Origin: Lachnospiraceae bacterium
GTDB taxonomy: Bacteria > Bacillota > Clostridia > Lachnospirales > Lachnospiraceae
Length of the DNA: 43,822 nt
NCBI GenBank assembly: GCA_017521605.1
Contig: JAFXCD010000048.1
Coordinates: 1-43,822 of the forward strand
Reading direction: 5' to 3'
Shown here: positions 1 to 8,371 of the stretch, piece after piece
Layout of the letters: every line of letters begins with the position of its first letter
How positions within the stretch are numbered: position 1 is the stretch's first letter
Program-made: the position numbers and the translations under genes
The notes under the pieces: generated by a model
Told to the model about the DNA's origin: nothing
Databases searched by the model: none
What the model saw: only the letters and a program-made list of their open reading frames with translations

Positions 1-236
1 CCGGAATTGTAATTGTGGACAATCTGGTTAATATTTATTCCGATATGATTTACCTCGTTAATAAGCTCTCTCAACAATATCCTTATCTCCGGATAATCAT
101 TTGGCTTCTGAGAAATCATAAGTCGCAAATATTCTGATTCACTCATGTTTGCTTGCTGTGCTTTATCCGCCAGCATTGACGCTTCTCTTGGACTCAAACG
201 AAACTTCTTTACCAGAGTTAATTTATCTTGAGACAT
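1..236 (-). CDS. MobC-like relaxosome accessory protein, 3' end cut by window edge
   Basis: This is an open frame running off the left edge; 78 codons are visible. It starts MSQDKLTLVKKFRLSPREA and carries the motif NHIGININQIVHNYN, which matches the conserved G-x-N-x-NQI-x(4)-N stretch of MobC (bacterial mobilization) proteins. MobC proteins bind oriT next to the relaxase and help melt the nick region of mobilizable plasmids, IMEs and ICEs. GGAGG lies just upstream of the ATG, supporting the start. A relaxase gene would be expected further left, beyond the window. The oriT-like sequence and dyad immediately upstream fit this role. MobC identity is from motif recognition only. Confidence 0.75.
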   Translation of the reverse strand, partial: MSQDKLTLVKKFRLSPREASMLADKAQQANMSESEYLRLMISQKPNDYPEIRILLRELINEVNHIGININQIVHNYNS

Positions 237-257
237 CCAATTGCCTCCCTTCTGTAA

Positions 258-280
258 GTATGTTGGAAATTCCGACATAC
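258..280. promoter_or_regulatory. Dyad symmetry upstream of mobC, candidate operator
   Basis: An 11-bp inverted repeat (GTATGTTGGAA / TTCCGACATAC, one mismatch) separated by a single base sits about 22 bases before the mobC start. Its size and place suit binding of a dimeric regulator, possibly MobC itself; this is inference. Confidence 0.4.
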
Positions 281-331
281 CAGTACATTTGAGGGGTTTT
301 AAGGGACTTTTCCCCTAACAAAATGCACAAA

Positions 332-362
332 GTGGCTTGTGGCCACAAAGTGCGTATCTTGC
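332..362 (+). other. Candidate oriT with MOBP-type nic site
   Basis: A small stem-loop (GTGGC, loop TTGTG, GCCAC at 332-346) is followed after 8 bases by TATCTTGC (355-362). This resembles the YATCCTG|C nick core of RP4/MOBP-type origins of transfer, with one mismatch, and RP4 also has a hairpin about 8 bases from nic. It lies upstream of the mobC-like gene, the usual place. The predicted nick would fall between 361 and 362. The rest of 237-537 contains no credible gene. Confidence 0.4.
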
Positions 363-509
363 CGTTGTCAACCCTCTAAAATTTTTACCACCTAGCAATA
401 CTATTTCCAAATACAAACCTCTTGCACAACCATCTACGATGTACATATCTATAAGCACAATTTTTCTGATTCCCCAAAAGTTCTCTAGGTGTCTTTTGCA
501 AGATACGCA
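351..509. repeat. 12-bp inverted repeat flanking the mobile-element edge
   Basis: TGCGTATCTTGC at 351-362 recurs inverted at 498-509. The left copy contains the candidate nic core. The right copy lies just before the end of the M48 protease gene, so the interval probably holds the end or attachment region of the mobile element whose mob genes lie to the left. The open frames inside it look non-coding. Confidence 0.4.
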
Positions 510-537
510 TTTTGTATATTCATTGTAAAATGTTTTT

Positions 538-1518
538 TTAATACAGTTTCCCACTACCTCTTCCTTCAGCCAATGCTACGAATCTCTTACACATAACCGG
601 ATGGTCGGCTAATAAATTAAATATCCATAAGAAAAATCCTCTTTGGCTTCTCATTTCCTCTATGTAATCTTCTTTGTCTACCATTTTATATAAATGACGA
701 TCCACTACAAACACCAACATAGCATCCAGTCCATCCGCACCACTAAGTCTTTGAGCCAGTCTGTCGCAGCTGTATTCTCTTGTTCTGGAAGCTGTCGTTC
801 CAAGTATAGGAATCATCTGGGAAAATATTATAGAAAGATAATATCCCAATGTTGCATGTTTATAATATATGTGTGCCATTTCATGGGCAATAATGAATGC
901 CAAAGCATCCTTATCCTTATATTCCCGGTAAGCAACCTCAAACAGTTCACTATGAATACAAATCCACTGTCTTCTAGGCAAATATGCAGAAAATGCATTT
1001 AAAATACCATTTTGTTGCATGACATAGGCTTTCGGAACCTTAATTCCTAACCTATGTGCATATTCCTCTATCAGTGCATACACTTCCGGGAAGTTTTTCT
1101 CTGTAATCCTAAGTGACATAGAACGATACTTGGCATACATATAATACAATACCGGAATAATTATTAGCAGAATCACAATACCGGACAATAATAATTCCAC
1201 CTCTAGTGGCATATCCGCAAAGGCATCATATTTATACTGCGTCTTATCTTCCACATAATCCTTTGAAAACTCTTCACTCATTTGTGTTTTTACTAACCCA
1301 GCCCAGCTCTTTATTTCTGCAAAATTACTTACCAGCATAGCAATAACTACTACAATTATAAGTAAGTTCAATATAACTAATCTCCTATACCAACGTTTCT
1401 CCAACCTGTGGCGACATGCATTACCTTCCTGCCTGCTAATACATGATCTCTGTTCTTCCTCTGTCAGCTCGAATACCTTTTTCCCTTCAAAATAATCTTT
1501 TTTTCTTTGTTTTTTCAT
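538..1518 (-). CDS. M48-family membrane zinc metalloprotease
   Basis: This encodes a 326-residue integral membrane protease of the HtpX/Ste24 (peptidase M48) type. Membrane segments are visible near residues 46-65 and 110-128. The zinc motif HEMAH is at 212-216 and the third-ligand helix EYSCDRLA follows (Glu about 248), so the active site looks intact. M48 enzymes cleave membrane or membrane-proximal proteins; the substrate here is unknown. The start is taken at MKKQRKK because GAGGAGTG lies 6 bases upstream; an upstream in-frame ATG (1569) has no such site and would overlap the terminator of the kinase gene. It follows that kinase gene in the same direction behind a terminator, so it is probably a separate unit. 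Confidence 0.85.
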   Translation of the reverse strand: MKKQRKKDYFEGKKVFELTEEEQRSCISRQEGNACRHRLEKRWYRRLVILNLLIIVVVIAMLVSNFAEIKSWAGLVKTQMSEEFSKDYVEDKTQYKYDAFADMPLEVELLLSGIVILLIIIPVLYYMYAKYRSMSLRITEKNFPEVYALIEEYAHRLGIKVPKAYVMQQNGILNAFSAYLPRRQWICIHSELFEVAYREYKDKDALAFIIAHEMAHIYYKHATLGYYLSIIFSQMIPILGTTASRTREYSCDRLAQRLSGADGLDAMLVFVVDRHLYKMVDKEDYIEEMRSQRGFFLWIFNLLADHPVMCKRFVALAEGRGSGKLY

Positions 1519-1575
1519 ACTATACACTCCTCTTTTCAAGTTATTTGATGTACCCACATTAACACACATAAAAAA

Positions 1576-1606
1576 GAAGTGCGATTTTTGTCGTAAAATG
1601 CACTTC
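1576..1606 (-). terminator. Intrinsic terminator after the histidine kinase gene
   Basis: The minus strand reads GAAGTGC, ATTTT, a short loop, AAAAT, C, GCACTTC, then TTTTTT. That is a 12-bp stem with one bulge followed by a U-run, ending the response regulator-kinase operon. Confidence 0.8.
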
Positions 1607-1623
1607 CTTTGTCGTGAATGGTT

Positions 1624-2931
1624 TTATCCCGGTATAATAATTCTTAAAATAAAATAATGTTCATCTGCAACCAACTCCAATTCACCGTTATGTTTATGAA
1701 TTATTTTTTTGATACTCTCTAAACCAAATCCATGAATATCCTTATCCTTCTTTGTTGTAAAAAGTTTACTGTTTCGTATTTCGTCTATGTTTACCAGTTC
1801 TTCATTCATAGAATTTTTAATTTCTATATAATAAAAATTTTTTGTACGTTTTAAGGATAACAGAATATTTTTTTCACCGGACACCTTTTGACAAGCCTCT
1901 ATGGAATTGTCTAATGCATTAGAAAACACCGTACAAATATCAATGGGTTCCCAATTAAGACCACGGTCCAAAACTCCATCTACCTCAAAAATAATTCCTT
2001 CCTCTATCATCTGTTCCCATTTTACGGAAATAATACAATCCAGCATTTCATCCCCGGTTACTACCTTTGGTGAATATGCATGAATTTCTCCCAGCATGTT
2101 CCCCAAATATCGCTCCGCTTCTTCCTGCTTACCTTCCTGCAACAAAGCACTTACACAGGCCAAATTATTCATAATATCATGTCGGAATCTTCTTGTCTCT
2201 TCCTGAGATTTTTTATATTCCTTAAAATAAGCCAACTCATGCTTCATCCATTCTTCCCGGAGTTTAAGTCCCTGCTGGTAATAAGCTGATATTTTATTTT
2301 TTACCATTGCAATCATAAATGTAGCATACATCACCATCAGCATAAATATAAACAATACAAAAAAACCACTCTGTAAATTTCGGAGGGGTTCTTCTTCAGC
2401 CACCAGCACAAAGCCATACACAACCCATACAAATATGGTAACGGAAAACAAACCTATTTTTTCAGCCGTTTGAAAACGAATACAAATTTTCTTTCTATAA
2501 AGCACCCAATAAACATATACCGCTTCAATAACGTAGAGGCATGCAGCAATTATCATGACTATATGATCCATTTCTTCATATAACACTATGGATGAGTCAA
2601 ATTGAATAGCCAAAATATCCGCTATTACAAACATTGGCAAAATCAGGAAAAAAAGTATTTGAAGAAATGCTGCAATCCTACGTATAATTCCCTTTCCTCC
2701 TCGCATAATTGTCCAACCTAAAACTAATGTGCTTAATATATCAATCGCACCATAAGGTATACTGTTCTCCCCAAATAAAGTTAAAGCAAAGCTATGCACC
2801 ACCGCTGTTACAAGGTTTACCACAATACTCTTTTTATCCAACACAAAGCTTTCTTCAAAGCAACATTTTCCTATTAATAAAATATAAATTGCTAGAACTA
2901 TACTGATAAATAAATCCCTAAAGAATTCCAT
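1624..2931 (-). CDS. GHKL-type sensor histidine kinase (AgrC/HPK10-like)
   Basis: This 435-residue kinase has an N-terminal half of about six hydrophobic segments (residues 1-210), a coiled-coil linker, the phospho-acceptor box FRHDIMNN (His251), an N-box region DNSIEACQ and a G-box GFGLESIKKII. This is the AgrC/ComD/VirS family, which usually senses secreted peptides or membrane state and phosphorylates a LytTR regulator. It starts one base after the stop of the LytTR regulator gene, so the two are cotranscribed and translationally coupled. No adjacent precursor-peptide gene (AgrD-like) or AgrB processing enzyme was found, so the signal is unknown. Confidence 0.9.
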   Translation of the reverse strand: MEFFRDLFISIVLAIYILLIGKCCFEESFVLDKKSIVVNLVTAVVHSFALTLFGENSIPYGAIDILSTLVLGWTIMRGGKGIIRRIAAFLQILFFLILPMFVIADILAIQFDSSIVLYEEMDHIVMIIAACLYVIEAVYVYWVLYRKKICIRFQTAEKIGLFSVTIFVWVVYGFVLVAEEEPLRNLQSGFFVLFIFMLMVMYATFMIAMVKNKISAYYQQGLKLREEWMKHELAYFKEYKKSQEETRRFRHDIMNNLACVSALLQEGKQEEAERYLGNMLGEIHAYSPKVVTGDEMLDCIISVKWEQMIEEGIIFEVDGVLDRGLNWEPIDICTVFSNALDNSIEACQKVSGEKNILLSLKRTKNFYYIEIKNSMNEELVNIDEIRNSKLFTTKKDKDIHGFGLESIKKIIHKHNGELELVADEHYFILRIIIPG

Positions 2932-2932
2932 A

Positions 2933-3634
2933 CTACATTGCCTCGTTTCTCACATAGTGAAACAGAGCATTTTTTAATGCTGCCTCTTTCATCCTGCTAA
3001 CAGGAAGAGAGGTGTTATCGTCCATTACAATTTCTCTTCCTGCCAGTCTGAGCACATGACCAAGGTTAATTAAATATCCTCGATGAATCCTAAAAAAACC
3101 ATACGCACCTAACTCTGTTTCATAATCTCCAAGGTTATACCTATTTCGATATTCTTCCTTATTAGTTACTATACGAACCATCTGATTCTGGGCCTCCATA
3201 TAATATATGTCCGCCACAAAAACCATCTCTACATCTTCATTATTCCTAACCAGTATTCGTTTATCTTTTTTCTTCTGTTCCAATAAATATGTAATAATTT
3301 CCGAAAGTTTTTCAGTATTGACCGGTTTCGTTAAATATCTTAATGCATTTACCTCATAACCCTCCAGTGCATATTCCACATGAGAAGTCAAAAATACAAT
3401 TGCTGTCTTATCCTCTATTTTACGCAAATGTTTTGCAGTATCAATTCCATTAAGCTCCGGCATTTCAATATCTAAAATAACCAGATCATAATGTATGCCT
3501 TCTATTGCATTCAATAATTTGACACCTGAAGTATAGGTATCCACAACTAAATCCAAGCTTTTATATGCATCCTCTAAAGATGCTTTCGTTATAGATAATT
3601 GTGTTTTTTCATCATCACAAATGGCTACTCTCAT
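2933..3634 (-). CDS. LytTR-family response regulator (AgrA-like)
   Basis: This 233-residue regulator has a receiver domain (residues 1-120) with the acidic pocket CDDE at 6-9, phospho-acceptor Asp55 in LVILDIEMPE and the conserved Lys in LTKPVN. A LytTR DNA-binding domain follows (about 135-230) with the typical IHRGYLINLGHV stretch. It is the first gene of a two-gene operon with the GHKL kinase. LytTR regulators bind paired 9-bp direct repeats upstream of targets; none could be assigned here. A weak AAAGAGGAG ribosome site precedes the ATG. Confidence 0.92.
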   Translation of the reverse strand: MRVAICDDEKTQLSITKASLEDAYKSLDLVVDTYTSGVKLLNAIEGIHYDLVILDIEMPELNGIDTAKHLRKIEDKTAIVFLTSHVEYALEGYEVNALRYLTKPVNTEKLSEIITYLLEQKKKDKRILVRNNEDVEMVFVADIYYMEAQNQMVRIVTNKEEYRNRYNLGDYETELGAYGFFRIHRGYLINLGHVLRLAGREIVMDDNTSLPVSRMKEAALKNALFHYVRNEAM

Positions 3635-3713
3635 AGTTTTAAACTCCTCTTTCAGTTACTCCCTTCCTCTACTTCTGACGAATTTCCCCTTTTGAACGTC
3701 TGATTGTGATATA

Positions 3714-4061
3714 TCATATCTTCAAGTTTTCAACCATATCTTCCGTAACGGAAATTTCTTCTTGCATCTCCCTTAACACACATGCCACGGCATCACTTAT
3801 TTCATGTTCTTCAAAGTGACCACCTGCTGCACCTGTATTCATCATATCTTTTAACGCTGTCACAATCTTTTTTGCAACCCCCATTATATCCGTTAATGTT
3901 TCATCAGATAATTCTTCTATCGTATCTACATGTTGTTTAGGTACAATTAGAACATGCCCTTCATTAATCGGTTCTATATCTAAAAATGAAATCAATCGGC
4001 TGTTCTCATATATAATATGAGCTGGGGATTTTCTTTTGATTATCTCACAAAAAACACACAT
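3714..4061 (-). CDS. HIT-domain protein fused to a Nudix remnant, probable decaying chimera
   Basis: Residues 1-77 are the N-terminal part of a HIT hydrolase (CVFCEII, then SFLDIEPINEGHVLIVPKQH). The family's catalytic HxHxH triad near the end is missing. From residue 79 the frame reads GGHFEEHE then LREMQEEISV, which resembles a Nudix box (GGHxExxE...REhxEE) rather than HIT. After the TGA stop the same frame continues YITIRRSKGEIRQK to a TAG at 3669-3671, and Nudix proteins commonly continue in that way, so the stop may be a CGA-to-TGA nonsense change. The simplest reading is a deletion that joined a HIT gene to a downstream Nudix gene at NTGAAGGH, followed by decay. Neither half looks catalytically complete. 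GGAGGG precedes the start. Confidence 0.7.
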   Translation of the reverse strand: MCVFCEIIKRKSPAHIIYENSRLISFLDIEPINEGHVLIVPKQHVDTIEELSDETLTDIMGVAKKIVTALKDMMNTGAAGGHFEEHEISDAVACVLREMQEEISVTEDMVENLKI

Positions 4062-4202
4062 TACCTGTTACCCTCCACTTCTAAATATTACTCTATAAGG
4101 CAGAAGAGCATATCACCAAAATGATACACTCCCTTCCATACCTTTAATCCAACTCATTCCACACATCCTCCGGCTCAACAAATACAACCTGTGCCTCTAA
4201 GC

Positions 4203-5660
4203 TCAAACTTCTCTTACGTTTGTTTTCGCTAAGAGGACACTTGTCTCCACATGCACCGTATGTCCGAACTGGTCCACAGGTCTTACTTTCTTCAATTCAT
4301 ATCCTCCATCGCAAAGTATCTTCACATCTCTGGCCATAGTAGCACTATCACAACTTACATAAACAATTCTCTCAGGGTGCATTTTCAGCATGGTGTTCAG
4401 GCAGGCTTCATCACAGCCTTTGCGAGGCGGATCCACTACGATAACGTCTGCGTAGATTCCTTCCTTTTCGTACTTCTGGGGTAGTACTTCCTCTGCCTTT
4501 CCTACGAAAAACTGGGCATTGGTTATACCGTTTCTCTTGGCATTTTCCTTGGCGTCCTCTATGGCCTGCGGTACGATTTCCACACCGTAGACCTGCTTGG
4601 CCTTATCTGCCAGAAACAGGGAAATGGTGCCGATACCACAATATAAATCCCACACTGTTTCCTCACCGGTAAGTCCCGCGTATTCCAAAGCCAGACTATA
4701 AAGCTTCTCAGTCTGCACCGGATTCACCTGATAAAAGGATAAGGGTGAAATCTTAAAGCATAACTCCTGTCCTGTCAGTGGATAACCTTCCCTGCTCATG
4801 TCTCGCACGTGGATAACATCAGAAATAGTTTCCTCTCCCCAAAGGGTATGGATTTCCTTACCCATGATTACATTGGTTTTCTCGGTATTGATGCTGACAG
4901 ATACGCTGGTCATACCGGTAATCTGTGCCAATTCTTCCAGCAACTTCTCCTGCACCGGCAGATACTCTCCTGCCTTGCAACGTTTCCTATCCCTGCCATT
5001 TATCACCAGGCAAACCATGATTTCTCCACTGGTAAAGCCGGTACGAATCAGCACATGACGTACACAGCCTTCCCCGGTTTCCTCATTGTATGCTGTCACT
5101 CCGTTCCGCTTCATATAATCCAAAATCAGTTCCAAAATCGCTTTATTTCCCGGCACTCCCAAATAACATTCGGTATTCGCAATAATGCTATGGGTCCTGC
5201 CTGCATAAAAACCGGTCACAATCCGTCCATCCTTGCCCACACCTACCGGATACTGGGCTTTATTACGGTAATGATAAGGCTCCTCCATTCCTACGATAGG
5301 CTCCATCACCTTATCCAACAACTCCTGTTCAAAGCCACCAATCCGTAGCAGGTGATTGCGTACCTTATTTGCCTTAAATTCCAGCTGCTTTTCGTAAGAA
5401 AGTGCCTGTATCTGACATCCTCCGCATTGTCTGTGGTAAGCACACTTAGGCTCCACGCGAAAAGGAGAAGGTGTAATCACCTTCTCTAATCTTGCATAGG
5501 CATAATTTTTCTTCGCCTTCATAATCTTGGCTTCCACAGTATCACCGATGACCGCATCCTTCACAAATAAAGTAAATCCGTCCACCTTACCGATACCCTC
5601 GCCATCACTTCCGATATCTTCTATGGTTACAATTACTGTGTCATTTTTCTTATATTCCAT
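4203..5660 (-). CDS. rlmD: 23S rRNA (uracil-C5)-methyltransferase, RlmD/RumA family
   Basis: This 485-residue RNA methyltransferase has an N-terminal TRAM-like domain (residues 1-60, VTIEDIGSDGEGIGKVDGF), iron-sulfur cysteines in CAYHRQCGGCQ, a SAM-binding region (VWDLYCGIGTISLF) and the catalytic C-terminal motifs VVDPPRKGCD and YVSCDSATMARD, where the Cys is the nucleophile. It methylates a uridine of 23S rRNA. The start at MEYKKNDT is chosen because GGGAGAG lies upstream; an upstream in-frame ATG (5747) would put 29 odd residues into the palindromic element. The protein ends soon after HVETSVLLAK, which is normal for the catalytic core. RlmD or RlmCD-type specificity cannot be decided here. 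Confidence 0.9.
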   Translation of the reverse strand: MEYKKNDTVIVTIEDIGSDGEGIGKVDGFTLFVKDAVIGDTVEAKIMKAKKNYAYARLEKVITPSPFRVEPKCAYHRQCGGCQIQALSYEKQLEFKANKVRNHLLRIGGFEQELLDKVMEPIVGMEEPYHYRNKAQYPVGVGKDGRIVTGFYAGRTHSIIANTECYLGVPGNKAILELILDYMKRNGVTAYNEETGEGCVRHVLIRTGFTSGEIMVCLVINGRDRKRCKAGEYLPVQEKLLEELAQITGMTSVSVSINTEKTNVIMGKEIHTLWGEETISDVIHVRDMSREGYPLTGQELCFKISPLSFYQVNPVQTEKLYSLALEYAGLTGEETVWDLYCGIGTISLFLADKAKQVYGVEIVPQAIEDAKENAKRNGITNAQFFVGKAEEVLPQKYEKEGIYADVIVVDPPRKGCDEACLNTMLKMHPERIVYVSCDSATMARDVKILCDGGYELKKVRPVDQFGHTVHVETSVLLAKTNVREV

Positions 5661-5684
5661 GATCTCTCCCTTGCATTTTAGTAC

Positions 5685-5831
5685 GTATTCCCCTGACTTC
5701 ACATATTGTCCTATAAAGGACTCTTGGAAAACGTCAGCCCTTGGCAAGGTCCTTTCGAGCCTAGTGCTGTTATGTTTTCCACGAAGTGAGAACGAGTCCC
5801 TATAAGATAATATATGAAGTCAGGGGAATAC
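5685..5831. repeat. Long palindromic element A
   Basis: Imperfect 38-39 base arms (5685-5723 and 5794-5831) enclose a 70-base core, between the start of rlmD and the end of yhaM. The core has smaller hairpins, including CAC-GAA-GTG. Read on the minus strand, it contains CACTAGGC and later GACGTTTTCC followed by AGAGTCC. The same order, with CACTAAGC, GACGTTTTCC and ACAGTCC, occurs in element B near 18680. It could be a MITE-like repeat and/or a structured 3' UTR/terminator of yhaM. Confidence 0.7.
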
Positions 5832-5839
5832 AACTGAAA

Positions 5840-6787
5840 TCATTCCACCCTGCTCTGTCTCAAGTTACTTTCAAACAATCGATTGTAACCCAGCCAGTCA
5901 TTGTTATCACCGGCGTTTTCCAGGATTTCCTTGAAGGTTTCCAGTTTAGCATCCGTGTCGTCTGCATAGTTCAGCGCCACTGCCTCGATAATAGCCGGTA
6001 TCTTAGGGGAACCGAACTCATACTTCCCATGATGGGCCAGAATACAGTGTTGTACCTGACTTAACAGCCCCTTAGGGAATCCGTCAATCCCAGCTGCTTT
6101 TTCCCCTACCATCTGGGTACCCATGACAATATGTCCCAGAAATTGCCCTTCATCCGTATAATCATTCTCCGGAAAAGGGGAAAGCTCCTTCACCTTTCCG
6201 ATATCGTGACACATAGCCGCTGTCAGCAGCAAATCTCTTTTTAGTATGGGATACGCTGTACAATAATAATCACAAAGCTTGGTCACACTCAAGGTATGCT
6301 CCAAAAGTCCGCCCACAAAACCGTGGTGCACACTTTTGGCTGCAGAGGAATTGCAGAAACGCTTCTTAAAATCCTCATCCTTTACAAAAAAAGCTTCCAG
6401 AAGCTGCTTTAAATATGTATTCTTAAGAGTACTGATAATACCTGTCAGCTCACGGTACATTTCTGTAATGTCTTTAGAGCTTACGGGAAGATAATCTGCA
6501 GGATTATATTCTCCTTCCTTGCACACACGGATACGCTTTACATTCACCTGCAGTGCACCCTGGAAGCTGTTTACTTCACCAAATACCTCAATATAATCCT
6601 TGGCATCATAATCCGCAATTCCCGGACTGTTGGGCTCCCATACCTTGGCATCAATAGTGCCTGTTTTGTCCTGCAAAATCACATTTTCATAGGGCTTACC
6701 ATTCTTAGTCACTGCTGCCTGCTTATGTTTACATAGGTAAATATCCGATATTCTGTCGCCTTCTCTATAATCTTTAATAAATTTCAT
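5840..6787 (-). CDS. yhaM: 3'-5' exoribonuclease of the YhaM family (OB fold plus HD domain)
   Basis: This 315-residue protein has an OB-fold nucleic-acid-binding domain at residues 12-90 (ILQDKTGTIDAKVW) and an HD domain with His164 in LLEHT and the metal motif CHDIGK at 193-198, then a further His pair in ILAHHGKYE. This arrangement and length match YhaM/CBF1, a Mn-dependent 3'-5' exonuclease involved in RNA turnover in Firmicutes. It lies downstream of the HtrA-like gene with a 19-base gap, so the two are probably cotranscribed, and its 3' end runs directly into palindromic element A. Confidence 0.88.
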   Translation of the reverse strand: MKFIKDYREGDRISDIYLCKHKQAAVTKNGKPYENVILQDKTGTIDAKVWEPNSPGIADYDAKDYIEVFGEVNSFQGALQVNVKRIRVCKEGEYNPADYLPVSSKDITEMYRELTGIISTLKNTYLKQLLEAFFVKDEDFKKRFCNSSAAKSVHHGFVGGLLEHTLSVTKLCDYYCTAYPILKRDLLLTAAMCHDIGKVKELSPFPENDYTDEGQFLGHIVMGTQMVGEKAAGIDGFPKGLLSQVQHCILAHHGKYEFGSPKIPAIIEAVALNYADDTDAKLETFKEILENAGDNNDWLGYNRLFESNLRQSRVE

Positions 6788-6806
6788 ATGTTTTCCTCAT
6801 TTCTTT

Positions 6807-8138
6807 TTATTTAGCCTGACTCAGTACAATATTGAAATTCAATTCCTTAAAATCATTTACTACCAATCTCTTTATTTTTAAGGTAATGGATGAACCACTT
6901 TCCTGAGCTGCAAGAGTATTAAAGTAATCCTTAAAATCCACAATTTCCTTGTCATTGATGGATACTACCACATCTCCCGGTTGAATCCCTGCTTTCATGG
7001 CAGGAGAATTCAGCGCTACATTCTTTACATAAATACCCTTTGGTACATTCTCTTCCTGATGCGCCTCTTCGCTTACCATGGTACCTGTAATTCCCGCATA
7101 AGGAATTTCATATCCGTTAGACAAGCGGGAAATCAGACGTTTTATATCACTTATTTCATAAGCCATTACCATATTCCGGATTTCTGTAGAGGGCTTCTTG
7201 CCGGGAACCATTCCTATAATCTGCCCCTTCAGGTTAAATAGGAATCCTGTGCCTCCTGTGGTTCCGTATATATCTGTCATCAACAATTCAAAATTCGCAT
7301 CCACCAGACTGGCTTCATTATTATGGGATATAATGGTTCCATACTGTATTACATCAATTTCTTCCATGGTTTTACCTAATGCTATAATCGGCGTAGTCAG
7401 ATAACCTTCCGGCTTTCCATAGCCCAATGGTGCAATCCGTACCTGATTAATTCTTTTCCCCATGGCAGAAATGGAAACTGCCACTATGGCAATATCGGAG
7501 GAAGTATGCTTCTGCATAATATATGCTTCCTGCATATATCCGTCAGCAAATGTAACTGTTAATGCGTCAGCTGCTTTAATACTGTTGTAACTGGTCAGAA
7601 TCAACAGGTCTCTTCCGTTGTTTCCCACTACTACACCGGAAATCCTGGTTTTTTTACTGTTGGTACTGTCCAGCCAGTCCTGATTTTTCTCCTGTGCTGT
7701 TACCGTAACTAAATATTCCTGCAAATCCCGGGCAAACTCTCCCAGTGTTTCATACATCTTGGCATAATCATCCACATCCCACTGATAATACTCCATGGCG
7801 GCAAAAACCTCTTGGCGCTTCTTTTTATCTATGGCTGTAGAAGACAAGCCCTGGGTAGCCTTCTCCTCATCTTTATTATCCACAAGCATTTCTTCCGGCT
7901 TCATTTCCTCCTCATCCTCCGGGAAAATCTCTTGCTTAGGCGGTTCCTCCTGAGGATAAAGCCAGTTACTGATTATTGGCTCTATAATTAAAAAAGTAAA
8001 ACAGGCAATCAAACCAAACATTACTGCCATGGAAGCAGTAATCAAAGTCCGTCGTAATAATTTCTTCTTATTAATGGGTCTTTCTTTAATCTTCTCTATG
8101 ACAAAGTCACTTTTGTTATTTTCTTCTAAATCCTGCAT
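6807..8138 (-). CDS. HtrA/DegP-like membrane-anchored protein with degenerate catalytic triad
   Basis: This 443-residue protein has a cytoplasmic N-terminus, one membrane anchor (about residues 29-53), an acidic linker, a trypsin-like domain (about 160-335) and a C-terminal PDZ domain (about 355-440, PAMKAGIQPGDVVVSIND). The fold and order are those of S1C/HtrA quality-control proteases. The active site is not: the usual NYHV histidine position reads TSYNSI (Asn185), and the usual GNSGGP reads GTTGGTG (Thr294). Asp215 is kept in SSDIAIV. It is therefore probably a non-proteolytic chaperone or sensor. The start is set at MQDLEENN because GAGGGG lies 8 bases upstream; the ATG at 8171 lacks a site. 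Confidence 0.82.
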   Translation of the reverse strand: MQDLEENNKSDFVIEKIKERPINKKKLLRRTLITASMAVMFGLIACFTFLIIEPIISNWLYPQEEPPKQEIFPEDEEEMKPEEMLVDNKDEEKATQGLSSTAIDKKKRQEVFAAMEYYQWDVDDYAKMYETLGEFARDLQEYLVTVTAQEKNQDWLDSTNSKKTRISGVVVGNNGRDLLILTSYNSIKAADALTVTFADGYMQEAYIMQKHTSSDIAIVAVSISAMGKRINQVRIAPLGYGKPEGYLTTPIIALGKTMEEIDVIQYGTIISHNNEASLVDANFELLMTDIYGTTGGTGFLFNLKGQIIGMVPGKKPSTEIRNMVMAYEISDIKRLISRLSNGYEIPYAGITGTMVSEEAHQEENVPKGIYVKNVALNSPAMKAGIQPGDVVVSINDKEIVDFKDYFNTLAAQESGSSITLKIKRLVVNDFKELNFNIVLSQAK

Positions 8139-8273
8139 CTTTTGTCCCCTCTGATATGTACAAGTATCCATATTGAATTATAATTTATCTTGAAATGTAA
8201 GTCAACAAGGGAGATACCGGGGAGCCTTTGTAATCAGCGGAATTTATCACCTCCGGCACAAAAAAAACTACCC

Positions 8274-8303
8274 TTGACAGACAATCTGTGCTATACTTAT
8301 TCT
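8274..8303 (+). promoter_or_regulatory. Sigma-A-type promoter for mutS2
   Basis: TTGACA (8274-8279) and TATTCT (8298-8303) are separated by 18 bases, about 70 bases upstream of the mutS2 start and divergent from the HtrA-like gene. Confidence 0.55.
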
Positions 8304-8371
8304 GTATAATTTTAGACTTTTATTTTGAAGGCCTTAGCGGAAAGTTTTACGCCAACGGCACAGGGAGTGTT

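Noticed and set aside
315-554. 79-codon minus-strand frame at the mobile-element edge
   Set aside because: It covers the candidate oriT and inverted repeat and overlaps the M48 gene end; no ribosome site or family.
4144-4202. Open reading past the rlmD stop in another frame (SLEAQVVFVEPEDVWNELD)
   Set aside because: It looks slightly protein-like and might be a gene remnant, but it is too short and has no start.
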